Shown here piece by piece: positions 7,531 to 15,893 of a stretch of 49,850 bases of DNA; positions within the stretch are counted from its first letter, which is position 1; each line of letters begins with the position of its first letter. The notes beneath the pieces are model-generated. The model was not told the origin of the DNA and made no database searches. It saw nothing but the letters and a program-made list of their open reading frames with translations. Source of the DNA: an uncultured Phascolarctobacterium sp. (GTDB lineage Bacteria; Bacillota; Negativicutes; Acidaminococcales; Acidaminococcaceae); assembly GCA_900551745.1 (NCBI GenBank), contig URXA01000009.1, positions 1 to 49,850 on the forward strand. Direction: 5' to 3'. Position numbers and translations under genes: made by a program.

Positions 7531-9237
7531 ATGGCTAAAAAGGTAGTGATTATTGGCGGTGTTGCTGCTGGAATGAAAACAGCTTCACGCCTGCGCCGCA
7601 GAGATAAGGACGCAGAAATCACAGTAGTGGAACGTGGACAGCAGGTAAGTTATGGAGCCTGCGGTTTTCCTTATTACATTGGCGGAGATGTAAAGGATTT
7701 TTCCAGTTTTACTCATACACCGCAGGGGTTTGCACGTGATGCGGAATTTTTTAAAAATGTTAAAGGCTTTGATGTTGTTACCGGGCATGAAGCTCAAAAA
7801 ATAGACCGCGCGAATAAAACGGTAACCGTAATGGATAAAGAAACTGGGGCAATACAGGAAATGTCATACGACGTATTAGTGTTAGGGACTGGGGCTACGC
7901 CTGTAAAGCTGTCTTTACCTGGAGCTGAACTGGGAGGGATACATAATTTCTGGTTCCCCTGGGAGACACTAAAGGTTAAGGAAGAGATGGAAGCCTATAA
8001 AGTCACCGATGTCGTTATCGTTGGGGCGGGCTTGATAGGCATGGAACTGGCGGAGGCTTTTCATAAGCAGGGGCTGACTGTAAATATTGTAGAGATGCAG
8101 GATCGTATTCTGCCGCAGATGCTGGATCTGGAAATGGCTGATTTAGTTAAGAAACCATTAGAAAAAGCCGGTATCAGGTTATATCTGGAAGAAAAGACGC
8201 TGGGTTTTGAAGGCGAAAATGGACGAGTTACAGCAGTAAAGACTGATAAACGTACGATTCCGGCTCAGTTGGTTATTGTGGCGGTAGGTGTACGCCCGAA
8301 TACAGAGTTGGCAAGTGCTGCCGGACTGGAGCTAGGTACAAGCGGGGCGATTGCTGTTAATGAATATTTGCAGACCAGTGATCCTGATATTTATGCCGGC
8401 GGTGACTGTGCAGAAAATATGAATCTTATCAGCAAGAAAAGAATATTTGCACCAATGGGTTCCACTGCGAATAAACATGGACGTGTTATTGCGGACAATA
8501 TTTGTGGTGACATGATAAAATATCCCGGTGTTTTAGGAACAGGGATCTGTCAGATATTGAACTGGCAAGCCGGAAGTACGGGTTTGAACGAAAAAACGGC
8601 CAAAGCCGCAGGGATTGAGTTTGAGTCTGTGGTCGTACCTGGATTTGACAGATTAGGTTATATGCCCGGCGCGCAGCGTTTGGTCCTGAAGCTGCTGGCG
8701 GAAATTAAGACTCAGAAGGTTATAGGGGCTCAGGTTGTAGGAACCGGCGGCGTTGATAAACGTGTAGATGCTTTGGCTGCTGCCATGAGCTTTGGAGCGA
8801 CATTAGAAGATTTGAGCAATATTGATTTCGCATATGCGCCGCCTTTTAACGGGCCAATAGATAATATTGCGACAGCCGCCAATGTTTTGATGAATAAAAT
8901 AGAAGGACGCCTGCGCAGTATTAATCCGAAAGATTTTAAAGAATTGCGTAAAAGCGGTGAATATACTTTGGTAGATGTGCGCACTCCGGGAGAATATAAA
9001 AGTAACCGTATCGCTGGCTGTGCTAATATCATCAATTTACCTTTGGGCAAGGTGCGCAGTGAAGCCGAGAATGTGCTGGCTGATAAAGACGCTAAACTTG
9101 TTTGTTCCTGTCAGATCAATCTGCGTGGTTATGAAGCTGAAACTATGCTGCGGGCCTTAGGTTATAAAAATGTCCAAAGCCTGGAAGGAAGCATGAGCAG
9201 CTGGCCTTATGAAACTGAAAGCGGCGAAAAGAACTAG
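7531..9237 (+). CDS. CoA-disulfide/persulfide reductase with C-terminal rhodanese domain
   Basis: 568 aa. N-terminal FAD-binding Rossmann motif (VVIIGGVAAGMKTA), redox-active cysteine in YGACGFPYY near residue 44, NAD(P)H-binding motif VIVGAGLIGMELAEA, then the pyridine-nucleotide-disulfide dimerisation domain. The last 100 residues are a rhodanese domain with LVDVRTPGEY and a catalytic-loop cysteine in CSCQINLRGYEA. Fusions of this type reduce CoA disulfide or CoA persulfide with NAD(P)H and serve thiol or sulfane-sulfur balance in anaerobes. Start at the ATG at 7531, eight bases after GGAAGGAG. Monocistronic between two terminators. Confidence 0.9.
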   Translation: MAKKVVIIGGVAAGMKTASRLRRRDKDAEITVVERGQQVSYGACGFPYYIGGDVKDFSSFTHTPQGFARDAEFFKNVKGFDVVTGHEAQKIDRANKTVTVMDKETGAIQEMSYDVLVLGTGATPVKLSLPGAELGGIHNFWFPWETLKVKEEMEAYKVTDVVIVGAGLIGMELAEAFHKQGLTVNIVEMQDRILPQMLDLEMADLVKKPLEKAGIRLYLEEKTLGFEGENGRVTAVKTDKRTIPAQLVIVAVGVRPNTELASAAGLELGTSGAIAVNEYLQTSDPDIYAGGDCAENMNLISKKRIFAPMGSTANKHGRVIADNICGDMIKYPGVLGTGICQILNWQAGSTGLNEKTAKAAGIEFESVVVPGFDRLGYMPGAQRLVLKLLAEIKTQKVIGAQVVGTGGVDKRVDALAAAMSFGATLEDLSNIDFAYAPPFNGPIDNIATAANVLMNKIEGRLRSINPKDFKELRKSGEYTLVDVRTPGEYKSNRIAGCANIINLPLGKVRSEAENVLADKDAKLVCSCQINLRGYEAETMLRALGYKNVQSLEGSMSSWPYETESGEKN

Positions 9238-9251
9238 AAAATAAATGTTAC

Positions 9252-9304
9252 ATATATGCAAGATTTCTTAGCTTTTTTGCAGAAACCTTGCATATATTTT
9301 TTTG
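9252..9304 (+). terminator. Terminator of the CoA-disulfide reductase gene
   Basis: 11-bp stem (9252-9262 with 9287-9297) followed by a T-run; the long loop can pair further. Confidence 0.7.
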
Positions 9305-9318
9305 TTTTATAAAAAGAC

Positions 9319-9347
9319 TTGCTTATTACTTTAAAAGGGCGTATAGT
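9319..9347 (+). promoter_or_regulatory. Promoter of the toxin-antitoxin pair
   Basis: TTGCTT (9319-9324), 17-base spacer, TATAGT (9342-9347), about 30 bases before the antitoxin start. Confidence 0.6.
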
Positions 9348-9375
9348 TTAATACTGTTTGGGAAGGGGTATTACA

Positions 9376-9642
9376 ATGATTATCAGACCAGCTACAATTA
9401 TGAGGAATGATTATAATTTGATTTCTGAATATGCGCATCAAAGCGGCGAAATTGTATATTTAACGAAGTATGGTAAAGGTGATTTGGCTGTGATGAGCAT
9501 CAAAACTTTTGAACAGCGTGAAGAAAAGTTTAAGTTCTATCATACTGTTATGCAGGCAGATTTAGACAGACAAAAAAGTGCCGAAGAGCTTTTTGACGGA
9601 GACGACGCTATCGCCAGATTGAAGGCGAAATTTATTGACTGA
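9376..9642 (+). CDS. Phd/YefM-type antitoxin
   Basis: 88 aa. The N-terminal half fits the DNA-binding fold of Phd/YefM antitoxins (RPATIMRNDYNLISEYAHQSGEIVYLTKYGKGDLAVMS), and the C-terminal half is charged and helical as expected for the toxin-neutralising tail. Start at the ATG at 9376, after AAGGGG with 7-8 bases spacing. It overlaps the toxin gene by eight bases. Antitoxins of this type repress their own promoter, here at 9319-9347. Confidence 0.8.
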   Translation: MIIRPATIMRNDYNLISEYAHQSGEIVYLTKYGKGDLAVMSIKTFEQREEKFKFYHTVMQADLDRQKSAEELFDGDDAIARLKAKFID

Positions 9643-9955
9643 TTATGCAATACGTACAGGATTGAAGATATTACCGCAGGCATGGCACGATCTTTTGGAA
9701 ATTGGGTTTGTCTACAGCAGACAGGGTAAGAGACTTGAAGCAAGTGCTGTGACATGTAGTATTGTTAGTAAACTAAAGGAACTACAGGATTTTGCAATGC
9801 TGGGGAACAAAACACCCTTGAGCAGTTTGAATGAGAAAAAATATTTGATGCTGATGATAGATAAGTATGCCTGTATTTACCGCAAGGTTGAAAATACTGT
9901 ATATATTTATCATGTTACAGAATTACAGCGTGATTATCCTAAATTAATGAAATGA
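9635..9955 (+). CDS. RelE/ParE-type toxin
   Basis: 106 aa. It begins with the typical pattern of a beta strand and two helices (YAIRTGLKILPQAWHDLLEIGFVYSRQ) and ends with beta strands ILY-like (ACIYRKVENTVYIYHVTEL), as in the RelE/ParE superfamily (mRNA interferase or gyrase inhibitor). The only in-frame start with a ribosome-binding site is TTG at 9635, nine bases after GAAGG (9621-9625), inside the antitoxin gene. Which target it has cannot be told from the sequence. Ends in a terminator at 9963. Confidence 0.8.
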   Translation: MTDYAIRTGLKILPQAWHDLLEIGFVYSRQGKRLEASAVTCSIVSKLKELQDFAMLGNKTPLSSLNEKKYLMLMIDKYACIYRKVENTVYIYHVTELQRDYPKLMK

Positions 9956-9962
9956 CGGCAGG

Positions 9963-9992
9963 CAGCTTTTGCTTACAGCGAAAGCTGTTTTA
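9963..9992 (+). terminator. Terminator of the toxin-antitoxin operon
   Basis: 11-bp stem with one G-T pair (9963-9973 with 9977-9987), 3-base loop, followed by TTTTATTATTTT. Confidence 0.75.
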
Positions 9993-10004
9993 TTATTTTC
10001 CGGC

Positions 10005-10070
10005 AAGGGTATTTTACAGTAGTTTCACATATTTTCGAGTCTAGTGAGAACACTACCCTTGTGGTATAAT
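10005..10070 (+). promoter_or_regulatory. polA promoter region with imperfect inverted repeat
   Basis: Extended -10 element TGG-TATAAT at 10062-10070, without a clear -35. Directly upstream AAGGGTA (10005-10011) and TACCCTT (10054-10060) form the outer arms of an imperfect inverted repeat whose inner part also matches (GTAGT and ACTAC). Confidence 0.45.
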
Positions 10071-10119
10071 ATTTAAATATGAACAGGATAATTTGAGCGT
10101 TAAGGAAAGTGGTGAAGAA

Positions 10120-12723
10120 ATGGCTGATAAATTTTTAGTTATTGATGGCAGCAGTTTGATACACAGGGCATTTTTTGCTTTGCCGCCGTTGATGACCAAG
10201 CAGGGAGTTCATACTGGCGCAGTATATGGCTTTTGTAATATGCTGGTGAAGCTTTTGGGTGATGTAAAACCTAAATGGCTGGCAGTTGCATTTGATAAAT
10301 CACGTAAAACTTTCCGAACGGAAATGTTTGCAGATTATAAGGGGCAGCGTAAACCTACGCCCAGTGAACTGAGCGAACAATTTCCACTGGCCCGGCGTTT
10401 GCTGGAAGCTATGAACATCACTGTTCTTGAAACTGATGGCTACGAGGCTGATGATATTATCGGTACTTTTGCCGTACATGCGCCGCAGAACGCAGAAATT
10501 ATTATCGTAACCGGCGACAAAGATGAATTGCAGCTTTTGGATGACAGGGTAAAGGTTTATTTTACCAAGCGAGGGATTTCTGATATCAAGGCGTATGATG
10601 TTGCAGCATTTGCCGCTGATTATGAAGGGTTGTCGCCAAAACAGCTGATTGATTTAAAAGGACTGATGGGTGACAGTTCAGATAATATTCCTGGCGTTCC
10701 CGGTGTAGGCCCTAAAACTGCTTTGAAGTTGATTTGTGAATATGGAACAGTAGAGAAGGTTTTAGAAAATATTGCGCAAATCAGCGGAAAAAGTTTAAAA
10801 GAGAAATTAGAAAATAATAAGGATGCTGCGCTGCTTTCAAAAAAGCTGGCAACCATTTTTACAGAAGTTCCAGTCGATCTTGATCTTGATAAATATGAAC
10901 TGAAAGCTATGTCGGATGAGGCAAGGCCTTTAATGCAGGAATTGGAGTTCCGAAATTTGCATGAGAGATTCCAGACTATTTTGGGCGGCAGTGACGGTAC
11001 CTTTGATCTTTTTGGAGAAAGTATCGGTCAGGAAAACGCCAATATAGAAATTGCGCTTTTAGAAACAGCAGAACAGGGCAAAGAATTCTTTGCGTTATTG
11101 CAGCAAAAGCAGGAAAAGGTTGCATTTACTGCTGTTTGCGGCGGCGAGTTACCTAAAATCCATTTTACTGCAGTGGAAATTTTTAATGATGGAAAAATTT
11201 ATAAATTGCAGGAAGGCAGCGGGGCCTGGAACTTTTTTTATGAATGGCTGTCTGATTACAAACAATTGAAAGTTACATGCGACAGCAAAGAGATTTATAA
11301 GGCATGCATGTGCCTGGACAAAAAAGCTGCCGGTATAGTTGATGATATCTGTATAGCTGCTTATTTAATTGAACCAGGTCGCAGCTCCTATAGTTTGAAG
11401 GCAGTTGCAGAACGTTATCTGACTGCGAATAACGGTGGGACTGCCGTAGATTTACAAGCTTTGCTTCCGCTTATTGAACAAAAACTGCAGGATTATGAAT
11501 TGTACAAATTATATACGGAAATGGAACTTCCGTTGGCCGCTTTACTGGCAAAAATGGAATTAGCCGGGATCAAACCAGATGTGGAATTGTTAGAGAGTAT
11601 TACAAAAGAAATGGCGGTCCAGATAACTGCTTTGGAGATTTTGGCAGAAGAACAGGCTGGTGAAAATTTTAACCTGAAATCGCCTAAACAATTAGGTGTA
11701 CTGTTGTTTGAAAAGTTAGGTCTGCCGATCATAAAAAAGACGAAGACAGGTTATTCTACAGATGTTTCTGTTTTGGAACAGCTGGAAGGTTCGCATCCTC
11801 TGATTACAACGATCCTGGAACATCGCAAGCTGACGAAGCTGCATTCAACATATCTGGAAGGACTGCGGCCGCTGATTAACCCTGCGACAGGTAGAATCCA
11901 TACGCATTTTCAGCAGACAGTAACGGCAACAGGAAGGCTGTCAAGTACTGACCCGAATTTGCAGAATATTCCTGTACGAACTGAGATCGGTAAAAGGATC
12001 CGTGAAATATTTATACCGGGGACTGGTTATGACTGGTTGATGTCTTGTGATTATTCTCAGGTAGAACTGCGCGTACTTGCACATATGGCACAGGATAAGC
12101 TGCTTTTGGAATCATTCCTGCATGGGCAGGATGTACACGCACGTACGGCGGCAGAGGTTTTTGGGGTGCCGTTGGAACAGGTAGATTCAATGATGCGTAC
12201 CCGTGCTAAAGCAGTTAATTTTGGCATCGTTTACGGCATCAGCGATTTTGGGCTGGCTAAACAGCTGGATATCAGCCGTGGTGAAGCAGCCGAGTATATC
12301 AAGAATTATTTTGCCCGTTATACAGGGGTAAAGAAATATATGGATGATACGGTCAGGCAGGCCCGGGAACAGGGTTATGTAGCTACAATGTTTGGACGGC
12401 GCCGTTATCTGCCTGATATCAGGCACAGTAATTTCAACTTGCGCAGTTTTGCCGAGCGCACTGCCATCAATACGCCAATTCAGGGGACTGCGGCGGATAT
12501 AATCAAAATAGCGATGCTTAAAGTTGAGCAGGCGCTTGCTGACGCTAAAGTCAAAAGCCGTATTTTGCTGCAGGTACATGACGAGTTGGTATTAGAAGTT
12601 ACGGAAACAGAAAAAGAGCTGGTGGCACAGCTTGTAAAAAAAGCAATGGAAAGTGCTGCTTCTCTTAGCGTGCCGTTAACTGCCGATGTTGCCTGGGGGA
12701 AAAACTGGGCGCAGACAAAATAG
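10120..12723 (+). CDS. polA: DNA polymerase I
   Basis: 867 aa. N-terminal 5'-3' exonuclease (1 to about 290: FDKSRKTFR, DGYEADDIIGT, GLMGDSSDNIPGVPGVGPKTA), a middle domain where the 3'-5' exonuclease should be, and a complete polymerase domain with motif A DYSQVELRVLAH, motif B RTRAKAVNFGIVYG and motif C LLQVHDELVLE. The middle domain lacks the usual DxE metal-binding start (AFTAVCGG instead), so proofreading is probably lost, as in Bacillus-type enzymes. Start at the ATG at 10120 with GGTGA/AAGGAA upstream. First gene of a polA-mutM-coaE-transglycosylase operon. Confidence 0.97.
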   Translation: MADKFLVIDGSSLIHRAFFALPPLMTKQGVHTGAVYGFCNMLVKLLGDVKPKWLAVAFDKSRKTFRTEMFADYKGQRKPTPSELSEQFPLARRLLEAMNITVLETDGYEADDIIGTFAVHAPQNAEIIIVTGDKDELQLLDDRVKVYFTKRGISDIKAYDVAAFAADYEGLSPKQLIDLKGLMGDSSDNIPGVPGVGPKTALKLICEYGTVEKVLENIAQISGKSLKEKLENNKDAALLSKKLATIFTEVPVDLDLDKYELKAMSDEARPLMQELEFRNLHERFQTILGGSDGTFDLFGESIGQENANIEIALLETAEQGKEFFALLQQKQEKVAFTAVCGGELPKIHFTAVEIFNDGKIYKLQEGSGAWNFFYEWLSDYKQLKVTCDSKEIYKACMCLDKKAAGIVDDICIAAYLIEPGRSSYSLKAVAERYLTANNGGTAVDLQALLPLIEQKLQDYELYKLYTEMELPLAALLAKMELAGIKPDVELLESITKEMAVQITALEILAEEQAGENFNLKSPKQLGVLLFEKLGLPIIKKTKTGYSTDVSVLEQLEGSHPLITTILEHRKLTKLHSTYLEGLRPLINPATGRIHTHFQQTVTATGRLSSTDPNLQNIPVRTEIGKRIREIFIPGTGYDWLMSCDYSQVELRVLAHMAQDKLLLESFLHGQDVHARTAAEVFGVPLEQVDSMMRTRAKAVNFGIVYGISDFGLAKQLDISRGEAAEYIKNYFARYTGVKKYMDDTVRQAREQGYVATMFGRRRYLPDIRHSNFNLRSFAERTAINTPIQGTAADIIKIAMLKVEQALADAKVKSRILLQVHDELVLEVTETEKELVAQLVKKAMESAASLSVPLTADVAWGKNWAQTK

Positions 12724-12734
12724 GAGGGATATCC

Positions 12735-13556
12735 ATGCCGGAGTTACCAGAGGTGGAGCAGGTCAGAAAAACTTTGCTGCCGCATATTAAGGGAAAAACG
12801 ATTACTAAAGTTGAAGTATATTTGGATAGACTGGTCAAACATCCATCACCCGAGCAATTTATCCAAAGTCTGACCGGCCATACAATTGAAGACGTTTGCC
12901 GCCGCGGAAAGTATCTGGTGCTGCAAACAGGTGCTGATCAAAAACTCATCGTACATTTGCGTATGACCGGGTCTTTAGTGGCGCAGGCTGGTGATTTAGA
13001 AGCACCGCCTTATGCCAAGATAAAATTTGAATTGACTGACGGCGTTACGATGTGGTTCTGTGATATAAGAACTTTCGGCACACTGTATTTAGTTACGAAT
13101 GATGATTGTTACATTGCAGGTTATGAAACCTTGGGGCCTGAACCGATGACAGTAGGGTTTAATCCTGAATATCTGGCCCCGATAGCTGCTAAAAGCCGCA
13201 AGCCTATCAAAACGTTGATTCTTGATCAAACTGTTATTGCCGGACTGGGAAATATTTATGCTGATGAGTGCTTGGCATTGGCTGGAATTTTGCCTACACG
13301 CATAGCTAATACTTTGACGCGTGCAGAAATTGAAGCTGTGCATGAAGCCGCTAACAAAGTGATTGCACAGGGGATTGCCAATCGAGGAACCACTTTTCGT
13401 GATTATAAGGACGGCGAAGGCAATAAAGGTGACAATCAAAATCATCTGCTTGTTTATGGACGTGGCGGCGAACCGTGTAAAACCTGCGGTGAGCCTTTAG
13501 CCACTACTAAGGTTGGTGGCAGGGGCACTACTTACTGTGTCAAATGCCAGCACTGA
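12735..13556 (+). CDS. mutM: Formamidopyrimidine-DNA glycosylase
   Basis: 273 aa. Starts MPELPEVE, with the catalytic N-terminal proline and Glu; the C-terminus carries the zinc finger with four cysteines (CKTCGEP and CVKC). It removes 8-oxoguanine and formamidopyrimidines and cuts the abasic site. A strong AGGAGGG lies in the 11-base gap after polA, so both repair enzymes are co-expressed. Confidence 0.97.
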   Translation: MPELPEVEQVRKTLLPHIKGKTITKVEVYLDRLVKHPSPEQFIQSLTGHTIEDVCRRGKYLVLQTGADQKLIVHLRMTGSLVAQAGDLEAPPYAKIKFELTDGVTMWFCDIRTFGTLYLVTNDDCYIAGYETLGPEPMTVGFNPEYLAPIAAKSRKPIKTLILDQTVIAGLGNIYADECLALAGILPTRIANTLTRAEIEAVHEAANKVIAQGIANRGTTFRDYKDGEGNKGDNQNHLLVYGRGGEPCKTCGEPLATTKVGGRGTTYCVKCQH

Positions 13557-13564
13557 GTGAAGTT

Positions 13565-14167
13565 ATGAAAACTATTGGTTTAACAGGTGGTATTGCCTCT
13601 GGAAAAAGTACTGTCGCTTTGATTTTAAAGAAGCTGGGAGCGCATATTTTCGATGCGGATATCGCAAGCCGACAGGCAGTTGCGCGTGGATCACAGGGGC
13701 TGCAACAGGTTATAGATGCTTTTGGCAGTGCTTACCTGACAGTTGACGGTGATTTGGACCGGCAGAAAATTGCACAGCTGGTTTTTGAAAATAAAGCAGC
13801 GTTGGGGCAATTGGAAAGCATAATTCATACTTATGTGCGCAGGGAAGCAAAAAAATTTTTAGAACAGTGCAGACTGCAGAATTTATCAGCAGCTGTGCTT
13901 GACGTGCCGCTGTTGATTGAATGCGGCTGGTATAAAGAAGTTGATTTAGTTTGGCTGGTTGCTGTTGACGAGCAGACGCAGATTGAACGAGCTATGGCAC
14001 GCAGCGGAATGTCGCAGCAGGAAGTAGAGGTTCGTATTGCGGCGCAAATGACTTTAACTGCAAAGAGCCGATATGCGGATCTGATCATTGATAACAGCGG
14101 CAGCCTGATACAAACTGAGCTGACAGTAAAAAAAGAATGGGAAAAAGTATTGCAGATGGAGGATTAA
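13565..14167 (+). CDS. coaE: Dephospho-CoA kinase
   Basis: 200 aa. P-loop GGIASGKST at the N-terminus, DADIASRQ after it, and LDVPLLIECGWY in the middle: the standard CoaE signature. It performs the last step of CoA synthesis. Start at the ATG at 13565, eight bases after the mutM stop, with GTGAAG upstream. Third gene of the polA operon. Confidence 0.95.
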   Translation: MKTIGLTGGIASGKSTVALILKKLGAHIFDADIASRQAVARGSQGLQQVIDAFGSAYLTVDGDLDRQKIAQLVFENKAALGQLESIIHTYVRREAKKFLEQCRLQNLSAAVLDVPLLIECGWYKEVDLVWLVAVDEQTQIERAMARSGMSQQEVEVRIAAQMTLTAKSRYADLIIDNSGSLIQTELTVKKEWEKVLQMED

Positions 14168-14169
14168 GG

Positions 14170-14775
14170 TTGGCCAGACGTCGAAAAAAGAAAAACAACA
14201 GCCGCAAAATTTGGTTTGTACTGATTTTGCTGTGTGCAGTTTCGTTGTTGGGCTGGAAAATTTGGACGTCTGACGAAGTACAAATGCGGTTTGTTTATAT
14301 GTGGCCTTATCAGGGCGAGATTTTGGAATACAGCGGGAAAAACAAGATCGATCCTTTTTTAGTGGCGGCAGTCATAAAAAATGAAAGTAATTTTGACCGT
14401 AAAGCTGTATCGAAGGTTGGAGCGATCGGACTGATGCAGATTATGCCTGATACCGGGGCCTGGATCGCCGAACAGATGGGAATCAAAAATTTTGATCCAC
14501 AGGATTTATATCGTACAGACGCTAATATCCGTTTAGGCTGTTGGTATCTGGGTGAACTGGAATATGAATTTCAGCGTAACTGGGTCTTAATGATGATTGC
14601 TTATAATGCCGGTCGCGGTAATACAAAAGCGTGGATGCAGGAAAATAATTGGGATTACGATTTTAATAGAATCGAGGATATCCCATACAGCGATACACGT
14701 GAATATGTGAAAAAAGTTTTGTATGATCGGGATGAGTATTACAAATTATATAAAAACAGGTTAAAAAAGTATTGA
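14170..14775 (+). CDS. Membrane-anchored lytic transglycosylase (SLT domain)
   Basis: 201 aa. A very basic N-terminus (ARRRKKKN) is followed by one membrane helix and an SLT domain: catalytic Glu in VIKNESNFDRKAVS, then GAIGLMQIMPDTG and NIRLGCWYLGEL, and a C-terminal YNAGRG motif. It cleaves peptidoglycan between MurNAc and GlcNAc in the periplasm. The start is the TTG at 14170, six bases after GGAGGA (14158-14163), which lies in the end of coaE; the ATG at 14137 has no such support. Last gene of the polA operon. Confidence 0.88.
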   Translation: MARRRKKKNNSRKIWFVLILLCAVSLLGWKIWTSDEVQMRFVYMWPYQGEILEYSGKNKIDPFLVAAVIKNESNFDRKAVSKVGAIGLMQIMPDTGAWIAEQMGIKNFDPQDLYRTDANIRLGCWYLGELEYEFQRNWVLMMIAYNAGRGNTKAWMQENNWDYDFNRIEDIPYSDTREYVKKVLYDRDEYYKLYKNRLKKY

Positions 14776-14800
14776 CGGAGTTGTAATAGTGTGCTATTAT
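14772..14800 (+). promoter_or_regulatory. Promoter of the tRNA-Leu pair
   Basis: TTGACG (14772-14777), 17-base spacer, TATTAT (14795-14800). The -35 box overlaps the stop codon of the transglycosylase gene. Confidence 0.7.
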
Positions 14801-14830
14801 ATCACTGTTGCTGATTTAGGCAATTGTAAT

Positions 14831-14916
14831 GCGGTAGTGGCGGAACGGCAGACGCGCTAGCCTCAGGAGCTAGTGGGGGCAACCCCGTGGAGGTTCAAAT
14901 CCTCTCTACCGCACCA
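14831..14916 (+). tRNA. tRNA-Leu (anticodon CAG)
   Basis: 86 bases including encoded CCA. Acceptor stem GCGGTAG/CTACCGC, anticodon stem CTAGC/GCTAG with loop CTCAGGA, long variable arm (class II, as for leucine), and T-arm with GTTCAAATC. Confidence 0.97.
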
Positions 14917-14950
14917 TTTTTGTCTATAACGGTAATTTTTTAACCCCAAT

Positions 14951-15034
14951 GCGGTTGTGGCGGAACGGCAGACGCACCATCTTGAGGGGGTGGCGGGGAG
15001 ACCCGTGTGGGTTCAAATCCCACCAACCGCACCA
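14951..15034 (+). tRNA. tRNA-Leu (anticodon GAG)
   Basis: 84 bases including CCA. Acceptor GCGGTTG/CAACCGC, anticodon stem CCATC/GGTGG with loop TTGAGGG, long variable arm. It shares its D-arm region with the tRNA-Leu(CAG) gene 34 bases upstream, so the pair probably arose by duplication. Both are made as one transcript ending at 15048-15079. Confidence 0.96.
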
Positions 15035-15047
15035 GATAAGAAGATAT

Positions 15048-15079
15048 ACGCTTCACGAATTTTCGTGAAGCGTTTTTTA
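15048..15079 (+). terminator. Terminator of the tRNA-Leu operon
   Basis: 11-bp perfect stem (15048-15058 with 15063-15073), 4-base loop, then TTTTTT. Confidence 0.85.
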
Positions 15080-15350
15080 TTTGTCAGAGGAGCAAAGTTT
15101 TTCTTTGTTAGTTCCAGCCTGATCATATCCATAGTATGATTGGAATAGAACGAGTGCAAAGGACTTTTGGGGCATTATCATAGAAAAATAAACTATAAGC
15201 AGTGCATATTTCAGAAAACTGCTATTTTTAAAATCTTTAAAAATTATCTTTGACGATTAAGTAAGATTATATAACGTCATATTTTTTCATAAAGTCCTAT
15301 AATTAGATTCGTAAGCAGCAATGCAAAAAATATTTAAGGAAGTGGACTTT
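15080..15350. other. Intergenic region before the PepSY-like gene
   Basis: No gene seen. A 6-bp stem AGCAGT/ACTGCT (15198-15223) is followed by a T-rich run and may be a weak terminator. A TATAAT at 15298-15303 could be the -10 of the next gene, but I see no matching -35. Confidence 0.4.
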
Positions 15351-15845
15351 ATGAAATTCAAAAATCTTGTATTAACATTAGGCGCATTGATGATGCTGAC
15401 CTTTACTTCTATGGCTGCAGCCGCACCTAGTCCGGTCAATCGCAGTATGACAGCTATTAATGCAGCAAAAGCTGAAATACCTGCTGTATGTGAACTGGTT
15501 GGTTATAATGTGGAGGGTGACACTAGTATCATAACTTTTAAAGATCCTAATACTTTGGAACGTTATGTTGTAGATGTGAATACAGCAACGGCTAAGGTGA
15601 AGGAGATCGAAGTAAAAGGCGCTACCTTTGTTATGGGCAGTACTATGGTCACTAAAACTCCGGATGATATAGAAAAAATTGTTTTGAAAAATTATCCTAA
15701 TGCCTATGAAATCGTTATTACTCAAGGGCAGGACGGAAATAATATTTATTATATCGCCGACTTTTTGACTGATAAATTTGACGGAGAATTAAAGTTAGAT
15801 CCTGTTACCGGTGCTATTTGTGAACGTGAACTGGAATATTTCTAA
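15351..15845 (+). CDS. Exported PepSY-like small protein
   Basis: 164 aa. Clear signal peptide (MKFKN, hydrophobic LVLTLGALMMLTF, cleavage near AAAAP). The mature part has two segments that fit the PepSY pattern: YVVDVNTATAKVKEIEV and, at the end, ADFLTDKFDGELKLDPVTGAICERELEY. PepSY domains occur in peptidase inhibitors and envelope sensors; the exact role here is unknown. Start at the ATG at 15351, eight bases after AAGGAAG. Monocistronic, with a terminator at 15855-15888 shared with the converging GNAT gene. Confidence 0.75.
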   Translation: MKFKNLVLTLGALMMLTFTSMAAAAPSPVNRSMTAINAAKAEIPAVCELVGYNVEGDTSIITFKDPNTLERYVVDVNTATAKVKEIEVKGATFVMGSTMVTKTPDDIEKIVLKNYPNAYEIVITQGQDGNNIYYIADFLTDKFDGELKLDPVTGAICERELEYF

Positions 15846-15854
15846 GCTGAAAAT

Positions 15855-15888
15855 AAAAAGGAGTACATCGATCGATGTACTCCTTTTT
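15855..15888. terminator. Bidirectional terminator
   Basis: Arms 15855-15870 and 15873-15888 form a long perfect palindrome, A-rich on the left and T-rich on the right. It serves the PepSY-like gene (+) and the GNAT gene (-). Confidence 0.85.
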
Positions 15889-15893
15889 ATTTT

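Noticed and set aside
14957..15139. 60-codon frame overlapping tRNA-Leu(GAG)
   Set aside because: It reads through the tRNA gene and its terminator; a chance frame.
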